This document shows positions 56,112 to 64,000 of a stretch of 64,000 nucleotides of DNA, in pieces. The notes beneath the pieces are model-generated. The model was given only the letters and a program-made list of their open reading frames with translations, was not told the DNA's origin and did not search any database. The stretch is taken from NCBI GenBank assembly GCA_964465145.1, contig CAYXJR010000004.1:46459-110458 (forward strand), in the 5' to 3' direction. Numbering within the stretch: the first letter of the stretch is position 1; the number at the start of each line of letters is the position of its first letter. The stretch comes from JAUVKA01 sp964465145 (GTDB taxonomy: Bacteria; Bacteroidota; Bacteroidia; Bacteroidales; UBA12481). The translations under genes and the position numbers were made by a program.

Positions 56112-57117
56112 TTTTCTCCTCCTTTCCCTTGACTGGAGATCCTGATATAACGGTTGAATCAGTATCACTTTTTCTCAATACAGGTGCAAGTTTTGTTTTC
56201 AGAACAAAATCATATGCTATCTGCTGGCTGCTTTCGTTCTCATCGGGCAGAGGATTCCATTTTGCAAATTTCACAAGGTCGGCCATTTCCAGCAGGGTTT
56301 GCAATTTACTGAAAACTTCATCCGTAATTTCCTGCACAGGACCACAGGCAGCAACAGTTTCTGAAGTTGTGCATTCCATAGCAGGAATATCAAAGCGAAA
56401 TTCGATATAGGAACGAATAATATCAGTAAGTCTGCTGTGAAATAATTTTATCTTACCTTTTTGCCATAGTTTTTCCTTCGAAAGCTGGTCCAATTTCTTC
56501 AATGCCCACAAATGAGCCGGTTCCATCGGTTTAACGCGAATGGCAAGTGTTTCAGGCTCCAGCTTCCTCTTCAGGTAATAGTACCAGATAAAAAAAGCAA
56601 TAGCTATCAGGAGGAGAGCAACAAAGATATAAGGTGCGATTTCCCAGAAGCCAAGGGGTACATCGAATGGAAGTTTAATATCAGTAATTCCTTTTGTTGT
56701 ATCTATTTCCAGAGTTAAAACCTCCAGTGGCAGAGCATTGGATTTCAGGCTTTCACTTGTTATCCTGTCGAGAAAGGTAAATGAGGGAATGACATAAAAA
56801 CCGGTGTCGAATGAGGTGACCACCAGGTGTTGGCGTAGCTTTAAACGGTCTTCTAGTTCCAGCGTATCAACAGGGGAGACGGATAGAACTTCTATTTTGT
56901 CAATAATCGTGTCGCGGAAAACCGGGAATTCAAAATTTTTGGATTTTTCCTGATTTAGTTCCAGCACAATATTAACATGGTCTCCTATAAGAATCCTTGA
57001 AGTATCTGCAGTAGCTTTAGCCTGGGATTGTTGAGCAGTACCTTTAGCACCTGTCAGGTGAAGTACTGCCGTTAATACAAAGGCCTGCATTATTAATATT
57101 CGAATTCTCTTTCTCAT
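56101..57117 (-). CDS. Exported membrane protein of the Bat operon (DUF4381-like)
   Basis: 338 aa. Signal peptide near residues 1-28, a beta-rich extracytoplasmic domain (DTSRILIGDHVNIVLELNQE), one membrane helix (APYIFVALLLIAIAFFIWYY), and a cytoplasmic helical domain (LFHSRLTDIIRSYIEFRF) similar to the tail of BatD. It sits between the DUF58 gene and batA. Function unknown; probably a BatD-like partner. Confidence 0.8.
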   Translation of the reverse strand: MRKRIRILIMQAFVLTAVLHLTGAKGTAQQSQAKATADTSRILIGDHVNIVLELNQEKSKNFEFPVFRDTIIDKIEVLSVSPVDTLELEDRLKLRQHLVVTSFDTGFYVIPSFTFLDRITSESLKSNALPLEVLTLEIDTTKGITDIKLPFDVPLGFWEIAPYIFVALLLIAIAFFIWYYYLKRKLEPETLAIRVKPMEPAHLWALKKLDQLSKEKLWQKGKIKLFHSRLTDIIRSYIEFRFDIPAMECTTSETVAACGPVQEITDEVFSKLQTLLEMADLVKFAKWNPLPDENESSQQIAYDFVLKTKLAPVLRKSDTDSTVISGSPVKGKEEKNAE

Positions 57118-58004
57118 CTTCTTCCCCTCTTCTTAAACAATTTGATGAGGCCATTAACATAGTCTGCCCCGGTATAGAGTTCAGTGAAATCCACCCCGCT
57201 CCGACGCAGCGTTTCGATAAGCTGGCTATCTTCATTTTTCCACCACTCGGTCAAATGGGTTTTGATCCTTTTACTGGAGGTGTCAACCCATTGCATTTGT
57301 CCGGTTTCAGAATCTTCAAAACGCACCAAGCCCAAACCAGGTAAACTAAATTCCCCAACATCCTTTATCCGCAATGCAATGAGATCATGTTTTTTATTAG
57401 AAAGGGTCAGACTGTCAAGCAGCTGATTTTTGATTAGTTCGCCTGACTGAATAAAATCGGAAAGCAGAAAGGCCGTTGAACGTTTTTTTATCGAATTAGT
57501 AAAATAGCGTAATGCTTCCGGGATATTGGTTCCATGATTTTCGGGCTCAAAATCAAGCAGTTCCAGAATAATGCGCATTATATGCTTTTTGCCTTTTTTA
57601 GGAGGGATAAATTTTTCTACCCGATCAGTGAAAAAAATTACTCCGATTTTATCATTATTCTGAATGGCAGAAAATGCTATTACTGCAGCGATTTCCGTCA
57701 TGAATTCCCTCTTGAACCGCTCTTTTGTGCCAAAGTCGTTTGAAGCACTAACGTCAACCAGCAGCATCACTGTCAACTCCCTCTCTTCCTCGAAAATCTT
57801 GATAAAAGGCTTGCTGAAACGAGCAGTCACATTCCAGTCAATATTCCGTATCGGATCTCCATACTGGTACTCCCTCACCTCGCTGAAAGCCATTCCCTGA
57901 CCTTTAAAAGCACTATGGTACTCTCCTGCAAAGATCTGGTTGGTAAGTCCCCTTGTTTTGATCTCGATTTTCCGGACCTTCGATATTAACTCCGCTGAAT
58001 TCAA
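57114..58004 (-). CDS. DUF58 protein
   Basis: 296 aa cytosolic protein. The DUF58 core reads GMAFSEVREYQYGDPIRNID followed by WNVTARFSKPFIKIFEEERE, then VWA-like LLVDVSASNDFG. DUF58 proteins accompany MoxR ATPases as their likely adaptors. Overlaps the next gene by 4 bases. Confidence 0.92.
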   Translation of the reverse strand: MNSAELISKVRKIEIKTRGLTNQIFAGEYHSAFKGQGMAFSEVREYQYGDPIRNIDWNVTARFSKPFIKIFEEERELTVMLLVDVSASNDFGTKERFKREFMTEIAAVIAFSAIQNNDKIGVIFFTDRVEKFIPPKKGKKHIMRIILELLDFEPENHGTNIPEALRYFTNSIKKRSTAFLLSDFIQSGELIKNQLLDSLTLSNKKHDLIALRIKDVGEFSLPGLGLVRFEDSETGQMQWVDTSSKRIKTHLTEWWKNEDSQLIETLRRSGVDFTELYTGADYVNGLIKLFKKRGRR

Positions 58005-58048
58005 TAAATGATTCTTTAATAATCCATTTAACTTCTTCTATATTTTTC

Positions 58049-58069
58049 CCCTGTTCCCTGTTCCCCGTT
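58049..58069. repeat. Short heptamer tract (CCCTGTT/CCCCGTT, 3 units)
   Basis: CCCTGTT, CCCTGTT and CCCCGTT abut the 3' end of the moxR gene, in the gap before the DUF58 gene. A fainter related pattern (CTGTTCC, CCATTAC, CCATCTT) covers the 3' end of aroE near 60032-60052. Confidence 0.7.
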
Positions 58070-59064
58070 TATGGAACTTCAACCGCATTCAATATCCCTA
58101 CAATAATGTCCTCAGTGGAGATGTTCTCAGCTTCTGCTTCGTAACTCAGCCCGATACGGTGCCTTAGAACATCGGTGCATATGGCACGAATATCTTCAGG
58201 TATCACATATCCACGGCGCTTGATAAAGGCAAAAGCCTTCGCAGCCTGGGCCAGTGAAATGCTGGCTCGGGGACTTCCTCCAAAGGTTATATATCTTTCA
58301 TAGTCACCCAATCCATAATCCTTAGGAAAGCGGGTGGCAAATACGATATCAATGATATATTTTTCAATTTTTTCATCAAGATAAACCTCCTTTACAACCT
58401 CCCTGGCACGAAGGATGGCCTCTGAACTTATAACGGTATTGGCAGTTGGGAAATTTTTCGCCAGGTTTTGCCGGATAATTAATTTTTCCTCATCTTTTTC
58501 AGGATAATTGATTATCACCTTTAGCATGAAGCGGTCAATCTGAGCTTCCGGCAAGGGATAAGTCCCTTCATGTTCAATAGGGTTTTGGGTAGCCAGTACC
58601 AGGAAAGGCTTAGGAAGTTTAAAGCTTTCGGTACCTATTGTGACCTGCCGTTCCTGCATGGCTTCGAGAAGAGCACTTTGCACCTTTGCAGGTGCACGGT
58701 TAATCTCGTCGGCCAGTATAAAATTGTTAAATACCGGGCCCTTCTTAACCAGGAATTCCTCCTTTTTCTGGCTGTAGATCAGTGTCCCGATCAGGTCGGC
58801 AGGCAATAGGTCGGGAGTGAATTGAATTCGTGAAAACCCAGCATCAATAATGCTGGCCAGGGTGCTGATAGCTAAAGTTTTAGCTAGTCCGGGAACCCCT
58901 TCAAGCAAAAGGTGTCCGTCCGAGAGCAAGCCAATAAGCAAGCTATCTGCCAGATGCCTTTGACCGACAATTACCTTATTCATTTCCATCGAAATCAATT
59001 CAACAAAAGCACTTTCCTGCTGGATCTTTTCATTGATTTCCCTGATATCAACTGTGGTGTTCAT
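58069..59064 (-). CDS. MoxR-family AAA+ ATPase
   Basis: 331 aa. Walker A region LLLEGVPGLAKTLAIS, Walker B FILADEINRAPAK, sensor I LATQNPIEHEGTYPLPEAQ and the MoxR arginine region ASISLAQAAKAFA are intact. MoxR ATPases remodel or activate partner proteins through VWA and DUF58 neighbours. First gene of the Bat operon. Confidence 0.95.
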   Translation of the reverse strand: MNTTVDIREINEKIQQESAFVELISMEMNKVIVGQRHLADSLLIGLLSDGHLLLEGVPGLAKTLAISTLASIIDAGFSRIQFTPDLLPADLIGTLIYSQKKEEFLVKKGPVFNNFILADEINRAPAKVQSALLEAMQERQVTIGTESFKLPKPFLVLATQNPIEHEGTYPLPEAQIDRFMLKVIINYPEKDEEKLIIRQNLAKNFPTANTVISSEAILRAREVVKEVYLDEKIEKYIIDIVFATRFPKDYGLGDYERYITFGGSPRASISLAQAAKAFAFIKRRGYVIPEDIRAICTDVLRHRIGLSYEAEAENISTEDIIVGILNAVEVP

Positions 59065-59157
59065 TCTTCTTTATATTTTGTTTATTTGCCATAATACCAA
59101 AATTCATTTTTGGTATTCAAGATGCGAAAATAAAGGAAAGCAGTATTAATTATTTCA

Positions 59158-59165
59158 TACTTTTG
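59158..59165 (+). promoter_or_regulatory. Predicted -7 box of truA
   Basis: TACTTTTG matches TAnnTTTG exactly and lies 7 bp before the ATG, so the transcript would be nearly leaderless. It is in the 108-bp divergent gap with moxR. No clear -33 box. Confidence 0.45.
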
Positions 59166-59172
59166 TTAACGT

Positions 59173-59976
59173 ATGTTAAGTCGGGAAACCAATAAATTCA
59201 GGTATTTTTTAGAATTTGCCTATAACGGTAAGTTCTACCATGGTTGGCAGATCCAACCCAACGCCCTTACTGTTCAGGAAGTGTTGAATAAATCCTTTTC
59301 AACCTTATTGGATCAGGAAATAAATATGCTTGGAGCTGGCAGGACAGATACAGGCGTGCACGCTGCACATTTTGTGGCGCATATGGATGTGCAGAACCCG
59401 ATTTTGGATCCGGATGACCTGGTTTTTAGGGCAAATCGCTTTCTGAAGGGAGGAATTCGTATTGATACGATCCAGGCAGTGCCCTCTGATCTTCATGCCC
59501 GTTTTAGTGCACTATCAAGGACATATCATTATATTATTTCACGAAAAAAATCACCATTCCTGGAAGACTTCTCATGGTATCTTTCAAGGGACATGAATTT
59601 TGCCAGTATTTGTGAGGCCACAGAAATTCTTTCTGGATTCAAGGATTTTACAAGTTTTGCCCGCCTGCATTCGGATAACAAAACCAATGATTGCATAATT
59701 TTCAAGGCAAATTGGAAGCAAGAGGGTGATAATTGGATATTTAGTATCAGGGCCGACCGGTTTCTTCGTAATATGGTTCGCGCCATTGTGGGTACTTTGG
59801 TTGATGTAGGCACCGGGAAGATAAATACTGATGATTTCCGCACTATCATCCTTGCCAAAGACCGTTCAGCAGCAGGGCAGTCGGCACCGGCTCAAGGACT
59901 TTTTCTTACCAATGTGGAATACCAGGAAGAGAAGTTCCGAACAACACCCAGGCCTCCCTTTTTTAAGTTTTTCTAG
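59173..59976 (+). CDS. truA: tRNA pseudouridine(38-40) synthase TruA
   Basis: 267 aa. The catalytic Asp lies in AGRTDTGVHAAHF, and LSRTYHYII with the terminal DRFLRNMVRAIVGTLVDVGT completes the TruA pattern. It modifies U38-U40 in the anticodon arm of many tRNAs. It is the only plus-strand gene between moxR and the right edge. Confidence 0.96.
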   Translation: MLSRETNKFRYFLEFAYNGKFYHGWQIQPNALTVQEVLNKSFSTLLDQEINMLGAGRTDTGVHAAHFVAHMDVQNPILDPDDLVFRANRFLKGGIRIDTIQAVPSDLHARFSALSRTYHYIISRKKSPFLEDFSWYLSRDMNFASICEATEILSGFKDFTSFARLHSDNKTNDCIIFKANWKQEGDNWIFSIRADRFLRNMVRAIVGTLVDVGTGKINTDDFRTIILAKDRSAAGQSAPAQGLFLTNVEYQEEKFRTTPRPPFFKFF

Positions 59977-60024
59977 TACATTATCTCAAACTGAATAATC
60001 AGGTTTACTGGTCTTAGAGTTATT

Positions 60025-60798
60025 TTATTCCTGTTCCCCATTACCCATCTTATTCCATAATTCCCAGGAAGCTTCGGCCTGAGCAATAAGCATGGGTAGG
60101 CCGTTCATGGTCCTGGCAGCAGCCTTTTCACCCAATTTCAGAAACTGAGTCTGGGATGGATTATAAATCAGATCGATCAGAGTATGTTCAGGTCCAAGGA
60201 GGTTATAGGGAATATCAGGCTTATCCTCAACATTAGGGAACATTCCCATAGGTGTGGTATTTATTATTAGAGGGTATTTATTCATCATTTCTGCACCGAT
60301 GTCCTTGTAGGTTTGCTTTTTGCCGCCTGGCTTTCGGGAAACTTGCAAGTATCTGATACCTCTTTTTTCAAGAACATAAATTACCGCTCTTGCGGCTCCT
60401 CCGGATCCTAATACTAGTGCACCTTTTGGAAAAAAATCAGTAAACTGATCCAAAGACTTATTAAATCCTATTCCGTCTGTGTTGTGTCCGATAAGCCTTG
60501 GATGGTACTCATTGCGATCGATACAAATGGTGTTCACGGCCCCAATATCTTCAGCTTGTTTCGACAATTGATCGAGAAAGGGAATTACTGATTGTTTATA
60601 TGGTATGGTAACATTAAGTCCTATCAGGTTTTTGTGATCTGTTATTACAGACTTAATCTTATGAATAGAATCAATCTCAAAATTCAGGTAGGAAAAATCC
60701 ATAATTCCCTCCCGATGAAATTTATTTGTGAAATAATCCCTCGAAAATGAATGGGAGAGGGGATATCCGATGAGTCCGGCTAGCTTCAGACTATTCAT
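60025..60798 (-). CDS. aroE: Shikimate dehydrogenase AroE
   Basis: 257 aa NADPH enzyme of aromatic amino-acid synthesis, reducing 3-dehydroshikimate. Substrate motifs GYPLSHSFSRDY and NVTIPYKQSV (catalytic Lys), the nucleotide loop GSGGAARAV and NTTPMGMFPN are present. Overlaps the upstream DUF368 gene by 8 bases. Confidence 0.96.
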   Translation of the reverse strand: MNSLKLAGLIGYPLSHSFSRDYFTNKFHREGIMDFSYLNFEIDSIHKIKSVITDHKNLIGLNVTIPYKQSVIPFLDQLSKQAEDIGAVNTICIDRNEYHPRLIGHNTDGIGFNKSLDQFTDFFPKGALVLGSGGAARAVIYVLEKRGIRYLQVSRKPGGKKQTYKDIGAEMMNKYPLIINTTPMGMFPNVEDKPDIPYNLLGPEHTLIDLIYNPSQTQFLKLGEKAAARTMNGLPMLIAQAEASWELWNKMGNGEQE

Positions 60799-61750
60799 TT
60801 ATTAAGCGATTTGATTTCTTTCCCTGCCATTCTACAAATGCAATGGTCAGAATTCCGGCTAAAATGCAGATCAGTGCCAACCAGAATTCCTGGTTTTGCA
60901 CCTCTGGCACAAGAAAACGATATCCCTCGAGCAAAGGGTCCCCTGATCTGTTCAATAAATGATTCCCAAAAGAATCAATGCTGTAAACATCTTCTTTCCA
61001 TGGCCATAGGATCAATAGTGAACCTGCCATGAATCCTGTCAGCAAACCAATCATCTGATCCCTGAAGTGTGTGAAAATCCATGATAATAGGTGTGAAAAA
61101 GCCAGAAGCCCGACTATTGCTCCCAGGCCAACCGGAAGCAATATGGCAAAATTAAGATTGCTCACTGACTCAATCATTATCAGTTTATAATTTCCTAATA
61201 GAATGAGGATGAATGAGCCTGACAAACCGGGTAAGATCATACTGCATACTGCAACTATTCCGCAAATTATAAGGTAGATAAACTGTGAGTTTTCCTGTGC
61301 TGGCCGAAATAGTGAGATTGCTACGGCAATTGCAGTGCCCAAAATAAATATCAGCCACACCGCTAGTCTCCATCTGGTGATCGTTTTACCCACGTAATAC
61401 ACAGATGCCAGTATCAGTCCAAAAAAGAAGGCCCATACAAGTACGGGGTAATAGTCGAACAAATAATCAAGTAATTTGGCAACAGAGAAAATGCTGATAA
61501 AAATGCCCGTGAATACAACCAAAAGGAAGTCTAAATGAATGTGCTTTGCGAAGGATTTCCATTTTCCAGTAAAAAGAAACCTGGCTGCAGTTAAATTTAT
61601 TGATTTTATGGCATTTATCAGTTGTTCGAAGATTCCGGTTACTAAAGCAATGGTTCCGCCACTAACTCCCGGGATCACGTTTGCAGCCCCCATGGCCATT
61701 CCCTTTATCCCTAGAATTAGATATTGCCAGATTGCAGAAATATTATTCAC
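60791..61750 (-). CDS. DUF368 polytopic membrane protein
   Basis: 319 aa with about nine hydrophobic segments. The signature GAANVIPGVSGGTIALVTGI near residues 18-37 and its repeat SMILPGLSGSFILILLGNY identify DUF368. Members have been linked to undecaprenyl-phosphate translocation; that role is inferred here. Overlaps the upstream TPR gene by 8 bases. Confidence 0.92.
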   Translation of the reverse strand: MNNISAIWQYLILGIKGMAMGAANVIPGVSGGTIALVTGIFEQLINAIKSINLTAARFLFTGKWKSFAKHIHLDFLLVVFTGIFISIFSVAKLLDYLFDYYPVLVWAFFFGLILASVYYVGKTITRWRLAVWLIFILGTAIAVAISLFRPAQENSQFIYLIICGIVAVCSMILPGLSGSFILILLGNYKLIMIESVSNLNFAILLPVGLGAIVGLLAFSHLLSWIFTHFRDQMIGLLTGFMAGSLLILWPWKEDVYSIDSFGNHLLNRSGDPLLEGYRFLVPEVQNQEFWLALICILAGILTIAFVEWQGKKSNRLINE

Positions 61751-62921
61751 GGTTATCCGCTTTTAAACTTTCTATCATTAACTGTGCTTCCTCATCATCG
61801 GGGTCGAGAACCAGTACCTCCTGAAATGCCTTGAGGGCATCTTCAAAAAAATCTAACTTCAGATTAACCTTTCCAAGGAGGAACAAATAATCCGGGTTAC
61901 TCTCCTTAAGTTGTATTGCCTTCCTGATGTAATAAAGGGCCTCATAAGGATTATCCTGTTCAAGCATTAAGCTAGCCAGTCCATACCATGGTTCAGCGAA
62001 ACTCGGATCAGCCAACCGGGCTTTTCGGTAATACTGGTATGCCATTGTAAAGTTTTTAAGCTTTTCGTAGCTTTCCCCAATATAACAAAGGGTGATAGGA
62101 TGATTTTCGTCCGTCAATAGGAACTCAGAATAAGTCTGAATGGCTTCCTCGTGCCTATCGAGGTTCGCAAGGGTATTTCCTTTATTAAATAGTGCAGAGT
62201 GGAAATCCGGGTTAATGGCCAATACATAATCAAATGCTTCTATTGCCTGTTCAAATTTCTCAATTTGATTTAGGATCACACCTATATTGTACCATCCTGC
62301 ATCGGAGAAGGGGTTCAAGTCCAGAAATTTCCTGTATGTTTCAAGTGCCAGTTCATCGTTACCACTCTGCTCGTAAAATACAGCAAGCTCCCAAAGGATG
62401 TCTTCCTGATCCGGATTATCTTCCAGGTATCGTTTCAAGAAATGGATTGAGCGCTCCAATAATCCTAAACGTTCAAAGGTGTATGCAATATTGAGAACCC
62501 AATCCTCTGGTTCTTCCGTTAGATCCACTGCCTTTTCATAATATTTTTGAGCAGTATCATAATCATCCAACAGTAAGTAGGCGGATCCTTTTAAAAGGAA
62601 TAGAGTCTCATTTGTTCTATCTATAGATTCTACCAGAGCAATCTTAGCCAGAGCCTCTCTGGCTTTCCCTTTCTCAACAAGGATTTGGGCCTCTTTCAAA
62701 ACAAGAGCAAGTGCTCCAGGGTGCTGGGCCTTTCCCAGGTTCAATACTTCCTTTGCACGGTTGTATCTTTTTTGACTGAAGTAATGGTCAAAAATTACCT
62801 CAAACTCATGTACATCAAAATAATAACGCGTGGCTTCGTCAAGCATCTGTTCATAACGCTTAACCGCTGCTACCATTTCGTCGTTTACGAAATCGTCTTC
62901 ACTACCCTTATGCATAGACAT
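61743..62921 (-). CDS. TPR-repeat protein
   Basis: 392 aa cytosolic protein made almost wholly of about ten TPR units (for example GWYNIGVILNQIEKFEQAIE, ALFNKGNTLANLDRHEEAIQ). No signal peptide or catalytic domain. Acts as a protein-binding scaffold, partner unknown. First gene of the TPR-DUF368-aroE row. Confidence 0.9.
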   Translation of the reverse strand: MSMHKGSEDDFVNDEMVAAVKRYEQMLDEATRYYFDVHEFEVIFDHYFSQKRYNRAKEVLNLGKAQHPGALALVLKEAQILVEKGKAREALAKIALVESIDRTNETLFLLKGSAYLLLDDYDTAQKYYEKAVDLTEEPEDWVLNIAYTFERLGLLERSIHFLKRYLEDNPDQEDILWELAVFYEQSGNDELALETYRKFLDLNPFSDAGWYNIGVILNQIEKFEQAIEAFDYVLAINPDFHSALFNKGNTLANLDRHEEAIQTYSEFLLTDENHPITLCYIGESYEKLKNFTMAYQYYRKARLADPSFAEPWYGLASLMLEQDNPYEALYYIRKAIQLKESNPDYLFLLGKVNLKLDFFEDALKAFQEVLVLDPDDEEAQLMIESLKADNRE

Positions 62922-62999
62922 GTATTCAAAAAATTGGAGTCAAAAGTAGTAAATTATTGAGCCTTGGTGTCTGTGGCAGGTGGAAATTATTAAAAGGTT

Positions 63000-64000
63000 T
63001 TAACCACCATGTTCCTGGTGCTGCTCGCGGAGAAGATCATTCACCCCTTTTACCGGATTAAATGTAATCAGCGGTACTTCGACGAAAACACTGATCCAGT
63101 CGGCCATGGCACCATTCCATAATCCTGGTCGCTCCAGGGCTTTAATTTCTTTTCCATCAATATATTTGCTGGAGATGAAACCGGTATTTGGATTGACAAA
63201 ATCTGACAAATTAAAGACATCCCCTTTGCAGTTTTTTATGCTACATACTATATCCACCGGGTTAAAATGGGTGCTTTTATTTAAGATGGAGACCTGTTCT
63301 TCATCGGTCATATTTATTTGGGAGGCTTCGACTATCTGAATACTGAGTGAACCATCTGCTGCCTCAACCCAGAAGGGGCCTCCTCCTGGTTCTCCCTCGT
63401 TTTCAACCATTCCGCACACACGGATAGGGCGGTTTAATTTTTCCTTGAGATATTCAATTTTTCGATCTTTTTTCCAGTGGGCTGATTCTGATGGAGGAAT
63501 GATTTGAAGTTTTCGCTCCATAAAGGACAACATAGTGTCGATTACTTTGGATGAAGGCGATGTATGGCTGTCGAGTCCTTTAAGAAATGAAAAAATCTGA
63601 TCTTTCAAAAAAACCAGCATCCCGCCAAGAACCATTTTATAATAATAGGTTTCATCTTTGTATTGGTCGTGACAAACATTATCAATATTTTTTATGATAA
63701 TCAAGTCGGCATCAATAGCGTTCAGATTTTGAATTAGTGCTCCGTGACCTCCGGGACGAAAAATGATCTCACCTGATTCATCTCTTAAAGGTTTATTATC
63801 AAGGTCAACGGTAATAGTGTCTGTGGATGGATCCTGCAAAGAATATTCGATTTCGAAACGAACATGAAAGCGTTCTTCATAATTTTCACGCAACAGCTCA
63901 AATTGCTGCTTAAAAAGTTCCAGATGTGCAGGGGAAACGGTGAAATGTAGATGACAAATATTGCCAGACGACCGGCCATATCGGACAGCCTCGGCAAGCT
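63000..64000 (-). CDS. DUF4301 protein (partial)
   Basis: The C-terminal 333 codons are present; the frame stays open to the window edge (LAEAVRYGRSSGNICHLHFT upstream of an internal TTG at 63893), so the start lies beyond 64000. FRPGGHGALIQNLNAIDADL and DIIIKNIDNV-like segments match DUF4301, whose fold resembles nucleotidyltransferases. Its activity is unknown. Confidence 0.85.
   Translation of the reverse strand, partial: LAEAVRYGRSSGNICHLHFTVSPAHLELFKQQFELLRENYEERFHVRFEIEYSLQDPSTDTITVDLDNKPLRDESGEIIFRPGGHGALIQNLNAIDADLIIIKNIDNVCHDQYKDETYYYKMVLGGMLVFLKDQIFSFLKGLDSHTSPSSKVIDTMLSFMERKLQIIPPSESAHWKKDRKIEYLKEKLNRPIRVCGMVENEGEPGGGPFWVEAADGSLSIQIVEASQINMTDEEQVSILNKSTHFNPVDIVCSIKNCKGDVFNLSDFVNPNTGFISSKYIDGKEIKALERPGLWNGAMADWISVFVEVPLITFNPVKGVNDLLREQHQEHGG

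Overview
The window looks like a chromosomal segment of a Bacteroidota bacterium, probably Bacteroidales/Marinilabiliales-like. Evidence: a complete Bat (aerotolerance) operon, Bacteroidota-restricted families (DUF1599, BT_3928-type DoxX, DUF4249, DUF4252, DUF4295, DUF4301), a TonB receptor with its lipoprotein partner, and TAnnTTTG-type promoter boxes in front of several genes. No rRNA or tRNA gene was seen.

Region 1 (1-15.6 kb, almost all minus strand) holds the start of a Tat-exported molybdopterin oxidoreductase, lipA-lipB, an AmmeMemoRadiSam pair (a fused, apparently exported Memo-AMMECR1 protein plus a radical SAM enzyme), rsmE, a very large exported protein of unknown function, tpiA, a lone OppB-type permease, a DoxX/thioredoxin-like protein and DUF1599. 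It also carries decayed DNA: collapsed YeeE/YedE and rhodanese remnants, an in-frame stop inside the signal sequence ahead of amrS, and a truncated IS transposase.

Region 2 (15.6-18.2 kb, plus strand) is folP, the c-di-AMP synthase gene cdaA and an overlapping MscS channel gene broken by a frameshift.

Region 3 (18.6-37.0 kb) is a large CRISPR-Cas locus of type I-B character. Gene order is cas6-cas5-cas3-cas8-cas7, then about 2.7 kb of non-cas cargo (a CcbP-like calcium-binding protein, a decayed antitoxin, a SWIM zinc-finger protein), then cas4-cas1-cas2, a leader with two inverted repeats, and an array of 119 repeats and 118 spacers. The 30-nt repeats appear perfect even at the distal end. 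Related spacer pairs show repeated sampling of the same protospacer and of diverged homologous phage genes.

Region 4 (37.2-49.4 kb, plus strand) is rpmB-rpmG-DUF4295, ftsY, rimO, a thioesterase, a TonB receptor/DUF4249 pair, an ECF sigma factor module with two DUF4252 proteins, and an exported zincin-like/beta-propeller protein.

Region 5 (49.4-64 kb, mostly minus strand) is a metallophosphoesterase, the moxR-DUF58-batABCDE operon, truA (plus strand), aroE, DUF368, a TPR protein and a partial DUF4301 gene. Short 7- or 8-bp tandem repeats lie at several gene ends across the window.
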